Assembly (NCBI GenBank): GCA_026874595.1
Contig: CM049309.1
Coordinates: 10,379,076 to 10,443,075 of the forward strand
DNA length: 64,000 bases
Direction: 5' to 3'
Source: Sipunculus nudus
Taxonomy: Eukaryota; Annelida; Sipuncula; Golfingiida; Sipunculidae
Numbering within the stretch: the first letter of the stretch is position 1; each line of letters starts with the position of its first letter. Shown here piece after piece: positions 21,585-35,084 of the stretch. A program made the position numbers and the translations under genes. The notes under the pieces are model-generated. The model saw only the letters and a list, made by a program, of their open reading frames with translations, had not been told where the DNA came from and did no database searches.

Positions 21585-21719
21585 TGTTAGGGAATGCGTA
21601 TAAAAGCGGACCGAACTGTCTCGCTAGTGAATCGTGTTTTTTTCTAGTGAATCGGTTGGATGTGTGCGCCACCTACATGGGTTCGAATATTTTCCCCTGA
21701 GCAAAATTTCCACGTAACA
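21585..21719 (+). repeat. Solo LTR of the miniature retrotransposon family
   Basis: 135 bases from tgttagg to cgtaaca, in the opposite orientation to the 5.3-5.9 kb array. It keeps a strong TATA box gtataaaagcgg, then accgaactgtctcgctagtg and gcgccac, and the first half of the B box (gggttcgaat), but about 20 bases after the B box are deleted, which breaks it. The end cccctgagcaaa is kept. No primer site or internal region follows, so it is a solo LTR. It is flanked on both sides by (AT)n. Confidence 0.78.
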
Positions 21720-21725
21720 ATATAT

Positions 21726-21728
<3 letters not shown>

Positions 21729-21766
<38 letters not shown>
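21729..21766. repeat. (AT)n microsatellite, right of solo LTR
   Basis: AT run of about 38 bases starting about ten bases after the LTR end. It is followed to about 21870 by further AT-rich imperfect palindromic repeats. Confidence 0.96.
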
Positions 21767-21773
<7 letters not shown>

Positions 21774-21987
21774 TTACATGTATTATTGAGCGGAACCACA
21801 CAAGAAATATATATATAAATATAATATAATATAATATATGTATATACATATATATATTTATTTATATATATATGTTCAATTCGGGAAAGTACGTAGTCAT
21901 TTTTTCAATGAAAGCATCCATTGAGAACTATGTAGGCAAAATGGTGACATCTACAAGAATCTAGATGTCTTCTGGACCATATCATGT

Positions 21988-22325
21988 GTAAATTTGCATT
22001 ATAAGGAATGTAAGCCTCCGCCATGAGGGGAGTCTTTATTGTGGTACGCTCCCGAACTCGTGTTTCACTTATTCGGGCCATATTCACTGGTTGAATGATG
22101 CATAAGTGACTGTACGTTTGTGCAGATTCCTTGATAACGTTCCTGAAAACGGATCATATGCCGGATCTACACAAAAATCTTATCGATTCTTTATTGTCAC
22201 ATTCGTGAAAAGATTTTATGAAATTCCCTTCATCGTTACATGAGTTATGATGTAAAGAATCACACAAACACACACAAACACATGTACGCGGATGAACGCA
22301 TAACCTTTTGGGAGAGGCAAAAATC
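21988..22325 (+). repeat. Dispersed repeat family A, copy 2
   Basis: taagcctccgccatgagggg, cacttattcgggccatattc, gcataagtgactgtacg, ttgataacgttcctg, atcttatcgattcttt, cacacaaacacacac and gcggatgaacgcataacc occur in family order. The tail ends in a degenerate gggagagg instead of the ggcggagg seen at 37.8 kb. It is non-coding. Confidence 0.78.
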
Positions 22326-24786
22326 TGAAATTCTAGAGAGCATCCTTAAAATATTATTATTTGCTTATTGTTCCCTGTAATATTGTGATCATTCTGATTC
22401 AGTTAAGGTTATGCCAACTACACACTATCTATACTAGGTTTTTAATAGTTTTTATTCTCAATCGAGTTCATTCGATCATATAACACTACACTCATTCAGG
22501 TTATGTATTATAATAATCATTTATCATGCAAATGTCCAATTTCTATCCGTTGGCATTTTTCTTTTCTTTTGCGTTGCTTAAAAATGATTGCTTAACAATG
22601 TAGAAACACCGAGCCCCATAACTGATGGTATATTTCTGCTACTTCACTGAAAACTAGCAACTGGGGCAACGATAGTGACTGTTCCACAAAAATAATCGAT
22701 TACTGAAAAGAACTTGCCTCATCCTAGCTCTCTAACACAATATTACTATGTGTGAACATGATATTTGTTGATGACAATTCGCACCTTAATGCCTGGATGT
22801 AAAACTAAGTACCAATATATACTTCACACATTCAGCTTAAAGACTGAGCAAATCTCACCACAAGTCCTACTATTGAATTAAAATGATAGATAATGTACTT
22901 TAGTAGCTAGTGCTTCTAATAATTAGAATTACCGTGTAACACGGCTTTAGTGCGGCACTGTAAGAAACCGAACGTAAATCGCGGAAGCTCCTTACTCAGA
23001 ACTCCTTGATCAGGACTGTTCACTGCAGGACGGCTCACGCCTGATGTCGCAGTTTAATGCTCTAGCGCTGGTGAGGTCAGACGAGCTTTGTGCGAATGGT
23101 TGAGTGATGATGCCACTTCAAACCTGTGATAGACAGATCTGGCTACCTTTGTTAAGGATTTCCCACTAAGAACTTTCCACAGATAATAGGAAGAAGCAAT
23201 TTAAAGAGGTAGCCATATACATGATGCGTATTAGACACATGACTGCAAGTCACTTTTCTCGTAGCCAGAAGCTGAACTGTGTGAAATGTTTAATTCTTCA
23301 GTCAATATGTGCAGGCCAAATGGATGCATCCTGGAGGGTTTTTTAAAATAAAATATTGATGTGTTTAAATGTCTATAAAATCAGTAAATCTGAGGCCTGA
23401 TTCTGTTTAAAACAGCCTGCGCTTTATTTACGTTCAATAAATTTAATTATCAATGTTAAGTTTTGCTGTCCTTTTCTTCACCGCGTCGTTTCGCGTTTAT
23501 TATTTCCACTGCAGCAAGCAAAATTTCATTTCTTGTCACAAATACATCAAGATTTAAGAGTTCCTTTACTGCAATCCAGATAATTGTTTTTATGACACAT
23601 TAAGTGCAATCAGTGACAGATAATAGTAGAATTACAGAGACCAAAGATGTTCTTGTTAAGCTAGACGCTAGACGCTTCCCAGAAACTCATCGCGTAAATA
23701 TATTCAGTCTTGATTACAATAGGCCTGCGGCCATATAAAGTAAATATAAGTTAACTTCCCTTATGTCTCCGAAAGTCATTTCCTTCTACTGTCATTCGAT
23801 GACTTTGAGCCAAGTTCTTTATTATAAGATCATCCACTAGGCTGTTCCCTCGGCCCCAACAACAAGTCTGGGGAGACACGTGTTGCCTCAGGCTGCCTCA
23901 GGCAGCGATGACCCTGTTAGACACATAAGGCCACTCAACTGGGAGAAGAACGGTGCACAAAACTGATTACTTCCTTGTATATAAAAGATGAGCTTTGTGA
24001 ACCGGTTCAAGATCTTTCATGAGTATATTGAGAAACGAAGACATTCTGATGAACTGATTCCTACATTACAAGTATGCCTATTTACCATGGCCAGGGATGT
24101 AACGAATCTGTCCTTCCAAATGTATAGATATTCCAGTCTACTTATTTACAACAGACATATCTTAGTGCCTTAACCTTCCAGGAAATGTTCATCAATGTTC
24201 AGTCATTTAGACATCACTGAAGGACGTTGTTTTGATGTAACACTTGTTGCAGCTTTTATCTCATTTAACAGGATATTTCTGCGCTTCCGTTTGACTCTGC
24301 CTACTTATAATGTATCTCGGGGAGATGAATTTAGAATCAATTATTTTGCCTTTATATCTTTAACTTCCTGTTTCATATGAATAACACATTTTTTGTGACA
24401 ACAGACTTATATATGTGCAAGGGCGTAGACTGCATGTTTAATGTATCATCTCAGCCATTTTCCATTTAAAATACCTCTAAAAGTTGTGTTCAATTTATAT
24501 AGAGTCCATTAAATCCATAATATCCCTATTTTCAATATATTTGAACATCTACGGTGCATCTTTCATATATAACTTCAAGACTGAACAATAATGTTTCAAA
24601 AACATTTGGCATTCAATCGTCAACAATTAAGAGGCATGTCAGATGTATAAATAAAAGTCCGGGATTTTTCATTCACTTTATTATGACCCCTAAAAATTGG
24701 TTCGCTATAAATATGTGCTTTGAATAACTCGTTTCTATTTTCACTAATGCTCAAATATAATAAAAACTTAAAGAGATTATCCATCA

Positions 24787-24788
<2 letters not shown>

Positions 24789-24836
<48 letters not shown>
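24789..24836. repeat. (AT)n microsatellite
   Basis: Pure AT run of about 48 bases. Confidence 0.97.
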
Positions 24837-24838
<2 letters not shown>

Positions 24839-27800
24839 TAAGAAAGCACACTGTACAAGGTTTTAAAATATATATACTTTATTAGGTCGGTTATGGATCT
24901 AAAAGCGTTTTTATTGTTTTTTTTTTCCTCTCAGAAATACCTCCTTGACAGATATATTTGGTATATTGACACCATTATATTGCTGTTGGTCAGATGCAAT
25001 TATTTGTTTGCATGATTTAACAATTTTAGATATTCTAAACATAAATAATACTGCCACTAAAAGCTTTATATATTAAAACCCCAACAGCGTTGTCAAGAGA
25101 TGTTTCCGCCAGTAATTATGCAATCCTCCTTAAGAATTACTTATTATATTTTTAACGTCATTAAAGTCATTGGGCTAATTGTTACGATGCCTTTTCAATC
25201 TTCAATTTCTGAAACAAAGGCTCATAATACCGCATAATACTGTTTCACAAAGATATATCATACCCGTGCAGGAAGTCTGACATTGAACGGCTAGTACCTG
25301 CAGGGTTTAAGCGCAAAAGAATATATCAGGTGCATGGATGTGGTGGTCCAAAACATCCACTAGAAAAAAACTAGCATAATACAAAACGAATAAAAAACTA
25401 CCGACGGTCGCGGAGGTTGAATTTGATCAATGTTCTGTCATGCTCCTGGAGAGCTTGTTTGGCTGAGTCACACATGTATACACCGGTACAAACGTCCAAG
25501 GGCTGTACAATGAAAACCGTAAGGAAGCTGAAAATATCCATTCTTTTTCAGATGAGACTTTGCTCGGAGCTGGTACTGGCGGTTTAGAACAAGGGAATAA
25601 AGAAAATGCCATTTCTTTGCATAAGAAATGATCCACAAATGTAAATGATATTTGTTCTGAGCTGAAATTTCTCATGTAGGATATGGAAGTTTTTTTGCTA
25701 CATCAGCTGTGGAGTTCCACAATCTCTTCTTCAGATCACAAAATCACATAAGAGATACAGACACAAACCTTGATTTATATACTTACATCAAGTTTGTTCT
25801 GATGCAAAATTATTAAATAAAGATTTAGCATTTAAAATCAATAAAATTGTTTAGATTCATACTTGACTCAATATAGCAAATATAAATGTAAAAGGTGCTA
25901 TCGATTATTTTAAGCAAACAGTAGGAGATGTGGTAATACTTTGTTAGTTAATAATCAACCAAACCATTTTAGTTTTACAATTAGATTTTACAATTTGGTT
26001 TTAAAGAGTTGTGATTAGATGATGTCTAATAGATGAGCAACCAAAAAGTCGAAATGTTAAAAAAACTATTAATACAAAAATCTTACTAGATAACCTAATA
26101 TAAAGAGTACACTATTTGCTTCGTATGAAAACGTATGAATTACCATTAATAAGTAAATACACAAAAGTGTTACAAATTTAATATGAAAAAAATTCAATGT
26201 ACTTCTATAATATTTGAAGTCGATGTATACAAGTGGTGCTGATGTTTTGTTTAAAATACTGTTGGGACAGAAGAATACACGGAAGAAGCTGACCAAGATC
26301 AATATAGAAGACATATTGCACAGGCCGCTCAGCGTCGGCTAGGGGTGGTGGAGTGCGGTGCACAGACCAACTGGGTCCCGGGGAGGCTGAAATAATATTC
26401 TACACCAAGCAAGCTGATTCAAAATATAAATCAACCCGCATTCAACGAGCCTCGGGCAAAATGCAACCGCTCTCATCTGTCTTCATTAGGCAGGACGTGA
26501 TGAACTCCGCAAAAGCCGGACAGAGAAAAAAAGGGCCAACTGATTTGCAGAATTATACAGAGGCGTCGCGACTGTGTTATAATGCAGGAGAGAGCCAATT
26601 CGACGCACACAGGCTAGATCAATGGAGTTAGTCTGCTGTACAGACAAGAGGGTCGGTCAGCTAAACAACCCCCGGGTGTGGGGCCTCGGTCTCACAAACT
26701 TCATTTGCATTATTTCGCTCCGTTATAAGCTGCAATTAAAGCCTTGATTTACTGAGAGCCAACAACAAGTAACAACAGAAATCAATAATTATACTTGCTC
26801 CGGGGGAAAAAATCATCCAGTTTTGGCTGATTGTTACTTAGTTGGATGTCTCCAAGGAAAACGACGCCGTTCGCCAAACGACAGTTTCTCACCAAACGAA
26901 ACTTGCTGCTCCACAAAGATTCTGCACTTCGAGGTCTGACCCTGCTCCCGATAAGGGTTGAATGATCTTATCGTAATCAGATCGACTCCGACTTATCAAC
27001 AAAAAATCCAGATATAATCAAATTATACTAGTGATCGGCTATAAAATTATGGAAATTCGGGCAATAAAATGTATTTCACGCGGTTCGACTTGACACATCT
27101 TTATTTTTTGCGTAATCTTTTTGGATCAAATGGTATCTAATATTCCAATCAATCTGAAGACATTTTGCACACGGACCGCAGTTTCTTCCGCCACAGTGGA
27201 AGTAAACTGAAACATTTAAATGTATGACTATATGGTCCTCGATCTATCTTTTTCACACGGCTGCAGTTTCTTCCCTTACGCTGAATATCTGACGTATTGC
27301 ATTTGGATATTTTTTTCGAACCTGTGACGTCATATTTATAAGTGGTTGACATGACAACCTCCTCTTTAGTTTAATTTGCGTTGCTTGGAAACTCGAACAC
27401 GTGCATGGGTCTTGTTTACTGAGAACATGTGAGGGGCAATCCAAACATTTACCGAAAGAAGCCCCCCCCCCCCCTCCCCTTTTGACCAACAATACATATT
27501 ATGCATTATCTTGAAATATATATTTTATTAAACGATATTAAATTTTGCAAAATTTTCATCATTATATTATTTATTATTGACTTTTCATTTAAACATTCAA
27601 AGCATGGATGAACACTTATGACATATGATTCACTTTACACATGCACTTTTGAAAATTGTCTCATTATAAAGGATGGATAATTGAGAAAGTAATGAAGGAA
27701 ACATGACGAAAGTAAATATTGACAGATAAGAATACCTTTAAGTTTAAAATTGTTTTATTGGCCTAAAAGGTGGGGTACAAAAGGCACTGTGTCCTAATCC

Positions 27801-29170
27801 TTAAAATAGTGACAGGGGTCATGACCCTCAGCCCCCCCCCCTTCTGAAATAAGGCCCATGATCCTCTCTTTTCTTAAATATTAATATTGAACTATTTTTA
27901 CTTTTACTCTAATTCTTTATGCAGTTGTTCTCTTAAATAAGAGTATATCGGATTTTCGTAGCAATAATGCTTTTCGTTCCCGAAAAATTTTGAATGAGAC
28001 CGATATTTTTACACGATTATATTTTTGGATGAATAATATTGTTGTTAATATAAGTGTCTATGTTGTAAACACTCTGTATAATTGACCCCTATTACAAATG
28101 TTCTTCTTGAAGTTAAAGCTAAGAATGTGGAGAGTAATTACATCGTCAACATAAATATACATATCAACTATAGCAAATGTTATAGCCTGTTCCACTTGTA
28201 GGGGCCCATTGAAATTTGCCGATTATTCTCTCGTACATTCATATGATCATAGTGTGAATAAATATGATGAAGGACTAAAGGCCTAATCTTAGAGTGAACC
28301 CTCTTGCCAAAAACCAACATTTATATTTTACAGCCTTCCGGTTTTTCTTTAAAATGTTTTGACCAATTTACAGGGCTTCTGTCATTGGGTTTCAGCATCT
28401 GACACCCTTTTTCATAGAATATTCATGATACTGCTCAACCAGTCAAAGCTTTGAAATGTAGTTTGTTTTAACATGTGACCAGTCACCTTGACCTTCATCA
28501 GCAGAGTTGAGATGTTGTTAAAAATATAGACAGTTTCTCAGAAATTGATGTTAATGAATTATTGAAATTTATTAATTGGTATGGTTTTGTTTTCTAATAG
28601 ATAATTACGCCTATACCTCATTTTCATTGCAGCTTACTTTTTAGAAATGAAAATATTCCGAAAGTTCAGTGGGCACCCCAAAGTGGAACAGACTGTATAT
28701 TTTTCTTCAAATTAAAGAAAGACATATTGAAAGACCATTACATATCGCATTAAACAATATCTCGACTCTACCGTAAAGCACCTAAAGAGAATAAAACTGG
28801 CACTTGTACCGTAAAGAACAGGAAGTGGACAATACTGTTTATATATAGACCGACCACGGGGGACCAGCGGTCTGGCCGTACCGGTGGACGAGACACAAGC
28901 TTCGGGGTGTCTCACGCTGCTGGATTTGGATCTCCCAAGCTGGGCTATATAATAACCAGGAAATAATGATATATCGACTTTGAGGTCTTTAGTGGGATGA
29001 TAAATGTATCCATGGGGGCCGCCCGGTCTGATACTCTGGGATGGATGTGCCGGTCTGATAAGGAAAGGCCTCGTGAAGTCCATCAGGAAAGATGTGTAAT
29101 ATCTATTACTCCCACTAACTGTTATTTATTGAATCATTTGTTTTAATTTCATTTGTGTACTTTTTCACTT

Positions 29171-29190
29171 ACACACACACACACACACAC

Positions 29191-29234
<44 letters not shown>

Positions 29235-29304
29235 TCATACATAACGTATACATTCATACATAGACATATATGTGTGTGTGTGAGGGTGTGTGTGTGTGTG
29301 TGTG
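29171..29304. repeat. Compound CA / AT / GT microsatellites
   Basis: (CA)n at 29171-29190, (AT)n at 29197-29229 and (GT)n at 29271-29304, followed by a C run. Outer CA and GT are mutually complementary and could form a hairpin around the AT tract. Confidence 0.93.
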
Positions 29305-30690
29305 CCTGCGAGTCATCCCCCCCCCCACCCTGGAAGATAAATTGACGCCACTTAACACATAAATGATTAGATGACACTTCAAGGAGACGTGCGTTCATAC
29401 ATGTTTAATACATATATCTATTATGTACATCTAAAGATAAAAAGAACAATATAATTTGCATTATTTGGCACCATGCACAGCAATATGATTAGAAATACTC
29501 AATGAATTCAAAAGGTTTTATAATAACATATCAGTCATTATGCATTTGATGATCTTAATCCTTATTCTGTAAAAAGTGTCCACTACAAGCTAATGACATT
29601 TGACATGAAAAAAAATTTCCCGTTAAAAATATTTTCCATAAAAAATACAACATAAAAACAAACGACGTAACGAGTAGAAGTTTTTTTGTATAACTGTTTA
29701 AGTCTTTAAAATCTTACTGAAATAGTTTCTATCAAATTTTAAGTCCAAATCGTTCTAAAGTATACATAAATCGGTACACAATCACCGTCACCGAGACAAA
29801 ATTCCCATCAGTGCACCGAGACGGACACACAGCGGGACAGCACCAGCTGTATGTATGGGACATTACAGAAATTGGATTTGGGACCGAGTCTCTCCTTAAA
29901 ACAACTGGAGAAATTGTTGAACGGCCCCTTTCCAGAGCGCAGTACCACTCAGACACGGCCGTTTGAAGACTAGAATTGTGTCTGGCGAAGAATGTACAGC
30001 ACTCAAGACATGGGCCCTAACGATCACTTGGGACTTTTACTCATTCCTGCGTCTGCATTTAAGTACACTATTGCTAAACTTAACATTTTCCAAAGGGACT
30101 CCATTGCATGAAAACCAAGGCTACATGCGAAACCGACAGACTGAGAGTCTCTTTGGGACGCAAAAATGTCACCAAGTCTGATTTGTATAACAACGGAAAC
30201 TAACACCTTGATTTTAAAAGCGCATACAAATTTTAACAAAAGAAACGGAGATCATCGGGATGCAAATATTTTATGTTACATTCCCCACGTCCGCTGGCAT
30301 ATCCATTTTATTTTCCGCTTTTCTTCAGTGGCTTTGGGCTTTGCCCAAACTACAGTTGGTTTAGTATAGATGTGGTCATGTCGGGTTTGATTCTGAACCG
30401 CATGAGTCATCGTCCGGGAAGCATTAAATGTGGGAGGCTGATCTTCATCTGCTAGCGTCCGAGATCAGTCCCTGAATCCTTCTACTACTTTAGTGATAAA
30501 CTTCTTCTTCATTCCTAGGCCTGCTCCGTAAGCATCCGATGAATCCTTATTATGTTCGGATCAAGGTCGTGAGATTAAGTAAGAACTCGGGTCGTTAAGA
30601 CGTCGGGGTCCTTTGATATGACGTGAAGATATGGCCAGGCCCGTCGGTGCAGCGTTCCACCCAATCTAACTTTAATAAAGTCATACATTG

Positions 30691-30718
30691 TGGGCTGACA
30701 GACCAAATGGTCAGCCCA
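30691..30718. other. 9-bp perfect hairpin tgggctgac/gtcagccca
   Basis: Two perfect 9-base inverted arms flank a 10-base loop in a GC-richer island. The halves contain TGAC/GTCA half-sites, so this could be a dimeric transcription-factor site or a chance palindrome. Confidence 0.45.
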
Positions 30719-31839
30719 TTATCTGCATTTGCCGGATCGACTTTTTGGCCCCGTGGGCTGCAGCAAAACTTGTTTGAGCTTTTAAGAGCTCATCACGTGG
30801 TTTCTCCCGGGAACCCTGATCCGCGGAGAGTCCAGGAATGTCGTGACGAACATGTATTTGTCTTGTTTACCAAGGTACCGAATACCACGACGCATGACAA
30901 AATGTGACAGAAAAATATCCCTATACCACACGGGATGTAAACTCTCAAAACTTCACAGACCCAGAATTTATTAGTCTTCTTTTAATCCGAAAACAAAATA
31001 GTTGTAAACTCATGCAGGTGTTAATAATGCAAAATTGATAGTTAATTGTTTTCCAAATATAAATATGATATATTTTTCAAATCTTTTCACAGAGAAGACG
31101 TCATAAGTAAATTCTAGTTAACAATTATATAAAGAGTCAATATAGTACAAAATGCCTCTATTTTTTTTTCTAAACTGTAACTTTACACAAAGTGCATATA
31201 TGGTTATTAATGTCAGAAGGAAAAACAAAACAAATCCTTAAAAAAATACTAAAAGCAGCGCCGGCACTGGCGCGAGCTTCCTTCAATAGGCATGATAGCA
31301 TTCATTGTTACTGGGGGTTTCCCCGGTTCAATTCCTTTCAGTTTATAATGACAGCTTTTTACAAAACGAGCTATGTGCCTGGGAATTTTTCTTATAGAAA
31401 ACCAAGACCGCCTATAATGGCAATGGATGGCATGTTTCTCATGTTTCTTGTTTTTTATATTTCAAACATACCTCCCCCTCATTCGAAATTCAAAGAGTGT
31501 CCTATTTGCAATCAAATGAAAAATAGGCTGTTATTTATTCAATAAGGGTCGTTCGTGTCCTGTTAGTTAAAATACTGGACACCTATGTATCAGTTTATAC
31601 AAATTTATTTTCCACGGGTTCAGAAAAAAAGAAACAAGTTTACACGAATATTTCGAAGATTCATCTGATATATTTTAACAAATTCTCTGCATTATTTATT
31701 TATTTAAAAGTGAAAGTGTGACCTTTTTGGACTACTTTTTTCAATGATCCATAAATATATACGTAACGTTCACAGAAATTGATGATAATCATAAATTTTC
31801 ATGTTACAGTCATCTCTGCGTATTATACGTCAATACATA

Positions 31840-31988
31840 CAGTAACACCGACCACCTCAAAATAACGGCCAATTTTTCACGGTCCCAATACTTTATTGTT
31901 CTTTAAATAAGACCCTGATCAGACGACCACCTCGAAAATGTGACAGCTTTATCAAGGTCCCATTAGTGGTCGTAATTTAGAGGTTTCA

Positions 31989-31991
<3 letters not shown>
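31840..31991. mobile_element. pogo/Tigger-like miniature element
   Basis: The left end cagtaacaccgaccacct and the right end gtggtcgtaatttagaggtttcactg are imperfect inverted repeats, each flanked by TA (31838-31839 and 31992-31993). CAGT...ACTG ends on a TA target with a 'CAGTGAAACCTC' consensus are typical of pogo/Tigger-type MITEs (family knowledge). Subterminal gaccacct repeats occur inside. At 152 bases it is non-coding. Confidence 0.68.

Positions 31992-32049
<58 letters not shown>
31992..32049. repeat. (AT)n microsatellite at a transposon TA site
   Basis: AT run of 58 bases that begins exactly at the TA flanking the miniature element's right end. Confidence 0.97.
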
Positions 32050-32054
<5 letters not shown>

Positions 32055-33229
32055 GCCATTTATACTTAAATAAATATAAAATCAAAATTAAAAAATCAAA
32101 ATAATTAAGTACATAACTCACCTATTCATAGTGAAGGCAGTTGCACAATGCTTTAGGCGGTACTGAAACGAATTTCGCTTTGAAAATTACCACTTTAAGT
32201 TACTCATTAGAGTTTTTAGTTATTTTTTTAATTCAGTAAATGTTTTAGTTATTATTGCCTCGTTGATCAAGTATCATGAAACCAGTGCCCGAGCTTTAAT
32301 TCCAGCTTGGTCGTAATGCGTGTCAGGGGTGACCTGGGAGTAAATGCCATTTTTGATTAATGTCTTACTTGACAGCTTGGTGGCGCGTCGGTTAGTTAAT
32401 TTCAGTCTTATTATGAAAAAACTCACAGGCAATAAAAAGACAACTTATCTGAAACCATTAAAGATGAAGTCATTTGGAATATCTGGCCTGGTTCGCTGCG
32501 GGGATCCCTGGGTTCTCTTTTTGATACACGGATAAAGCAATACTTTCGAGAGTGGCAAGGAGCACGTTGTAGGGTCAACCTATACAGTAGTTAAATTGTT
32601 GGAATTTCGGAATTTCAGGTATCTAGTCCGATTCCCAACTTAAGCCGGTTCCACACTGCAAGCGTGGTGAATACTGTTCCACCAATATTAAAAGTACCAT
32701 ATACTCCGTGTTTACACTGCACAAAAAATCACTACTCATTATCGTTTTCAATATGATATTTAAACCACTTATCGCGTACACAATACATGCATTTCGAATC
32801 CGGGATCGAATCCTGTTTCAGTTTGCACCTGTAGCAGATGCGTGCATGAAAAGGCAGAATAGTGAAAATGTAACAGAATCAAGGAGTTTAACTCCTGAAG
32901 GTAAAATTCTACTGAGGTAACAATATTTTTCATTTCCTCAAAATTGATAATAAAAGTGTTGTTTGTATGGCAGCTTTTCGACTAAAGGTCCTGTCATTTG
33001 CTGTTACACGAGGCTTTAAATATACAGATATAGAGCATGCATGTTTGTTCGTTTTTGTTGATTTTTATGTTTATTTTAAAGTGACTGATTAGGAATAAAA
33101 TGCATTTTCCATGCACTGTATATTCGATTACATAGATAATTAATAATGAAATAATAATTTACTAGATACTAGATTATAAAGTGAAAATAAACTTTCATAG
33201 AACTGACACATGAACCAGTGCTGAGGCTA
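32050..33229. other. Non-coding stretch
   Basis: No gene or named repeat is recognised. The short frames at 32344-32920 have no domain. Confidence 0.5.
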
Positions 33230-33760
33230 CTTTAATACGCACACCTGTGACATGACGTATTCTAGGTATACCCATGCACGGTCCGTCAGTCCGTCCGTCT
33301 GTCTTTCCTTCCGTTTGTTACCTTTAAATGTGGCCGCAATATTTTAACAGGGCTTTGATTGATTTTCACGAAACTTCGCATAACTACTTCCCAATATATT
33401 ATCTCTCCCAAGTTCAATTATGGACAAATTCATGCATATTTAATAAGGTCAGAGGTAAAAAGATCCAGAAATATAATGGACTTTGATAAAACTCAACAGA
33501 AATATTAAAAAATAAAAGATTTTTCCTAAGTTTGATTTCCGGCAAAATCCATGCATATTTACTCAGGTCACGAAACTTTGGTGGCGCCGTGATGACTTGC
33601 AAAAAAAACTGATAGATTTTCCTGAGACCCATCCCTTAGATTTTATCACCTGAGTTACATTCTCGGCAAAATTCACGCATATATAATGAGGTCAGAGGTC
33701 ACAAGACATGCGACGGGCATAATGTGGACCATTTGCGGTGCGGTTGTTATCGCTTGGCTT
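33230..33760 (+). repeat. Dispersed repeat with (GTCC)n head and three internal repeats
   Basis: The head cagtccgtccgtctgtcttt is followed by ttgattttcacgaaactt. A motif of the form aattcatgcatatttaataa then ggtcagaggt recurs near 33430, 33548 and 33672, giving an internal period of about 120 bases. The end has cgggcataatgtggacc and gcggtgcggttgtt. Repeats of this build (GTCC head, tgcatatt..ggtcagaggt core) are familiar to me from lophotrochozoan genomes. The 72-codon minus frame at 33414-33632 is a by-product of the repeat. Confidence 0.6.
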
Positions 33761-34126
33761 TGACACTGTCTATTCATTGCGGGTGAGGATATAAACAGGA
33801 TAAGAATATACATGTAATTATGTCGCTATGACATTAGAGCGAATCTCTGAGGTTCTATCAAGATTTTAAATTTTAAATTCTTAAATCCAGCGGTTTTATT
33901 ACTGGTCACAGTGTTCCTCTTTATATAAAAAGATCGGCTGTATTAAAACAACCTGCATCGCGGCACGTACTTTACAGCAAAGTACGCTCAGGTACAGCCG
34001 CACTCATTCTTGTAGGATAATTATATCCTGTTGAGACGGACATAGAATTTTAGAACAGAGGATCAAAACATCCTGGCCCAGGTTAATACGTGTAAAGGAA
34101 ATAACAGTACACTTTTTACATAACTC

Positions 34127-34279
34127 TCCCATGCAGTGAGGAAGAAAAAAGGGGGGGGGGGGCGCAAATCCGGCGAATTTTTCTTCTTAAGCGTAATTTT
34201 TTATTATTTAGGTCGAAAAAGATATACGCGGCCCCTGCCCCCCCCCCCTCCTTTCCCCTCCGCAAGTACGTCCCTTGTT
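34127..34279 (-). mobile_element. hAT-like miniature element, CAGGGACGTA variant
   Basis: The reverse complement begins caagggacgtacttgcgg, then a G-rich run. At the other end it has a C run of about 12 (complement of 34151-34162). The end sequence is close to the CAGGGRCGTA type common in invertebrate miniature elements with G-rich interiors. No clear target duplication is seen. Confidence 0.4.
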
Positions 34280-35084
34280 GTGGAAAATAGAGCATAATAA
34301 AAAAAAAATGCTTGACTTCATAAGTTGAAGAGGGCTCACATTTGGATGATGTGTCCACGATATTTCTTGATGTGTCTTCGACTACACATCGAGGGTGATC
34401 GGTAAGCCCGGTAATATCAAGAAGATATAGTCATTGAGAGAAGATCCCGGAGCCTTTTTTAAAATAATTCTTAAATAATGTTCTTCTTTATAAGGGGACA
34501 CCGATATAATAAGCAGTAACGTCGATACAAAGCTGGAAATATCGGTAGACTTCAGTAAACATCCTTTGACATTAGTTGACATGTTATATGTTTCCTTTTA
34601 TTCCTGAACACTGCGCAGAATCGGACTCACAAGTGTACGACTCTGCTGGTTAGGGTTTGTCGGCGTGTCATTCTGACCCACAATATACCCAGGCTTCTAA
34701 ATACGCCCGCGGCGTGGGTATAAGTGGAGTGAAGATGGTATAATGTAGTCTGGTCAAGTACGTTGGATAAGAATTGTTCCAAGGCATATTACAGAAATAA
34801 GGGTGATATTTTTAAATGGACTTCATGGAATAAGTAAAATTCTGCAAGCATGCGCATGTGAAATGTAAACAGGAGGTGTTTCTTTGAGTACAAATTTTGA
34901 TTTTAAAGTTTGTCAGTTGAGATAAGTAGTCCCTGCCGTCTCACACTGCCTATCAGGAAGATGTTGAAACGACCTGATGTTGATGTTACCTTATTGTGTC
35001 CCGGTGTGATACCAACATTATCGCGATGTTTGTGATTCATGGACTAATTGCTATAATCAGAATGCTTATTTTGTCACTGATGAA
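34280..35084. other. Non-coding stretch
   Basis: Nothing recognised. Confidence 0.5.

Larger units (their letters stand above)
22326..31839. other. Long non-coding stretch
   Basis: No gene is recognised. Notable are (AT)n at 24789-24836; CA, AT and GT microsatellites at 29171-29304; a TATA-like tgtatataaaag at about 23976 after a GC-richer patch; poly-C runs at about 27462-27474 and 27832; and GC-richer islands without frames at about 26310-26990, 28800-29080 and 30380-30900. Confidence 0.5.

Noticed and set aside
28712-29083. 123-codon minus-strand frame in a GC-richer patch
   Set aside because: Low stop density from base composition; no motif, and the sequence does not resemble any family I know.
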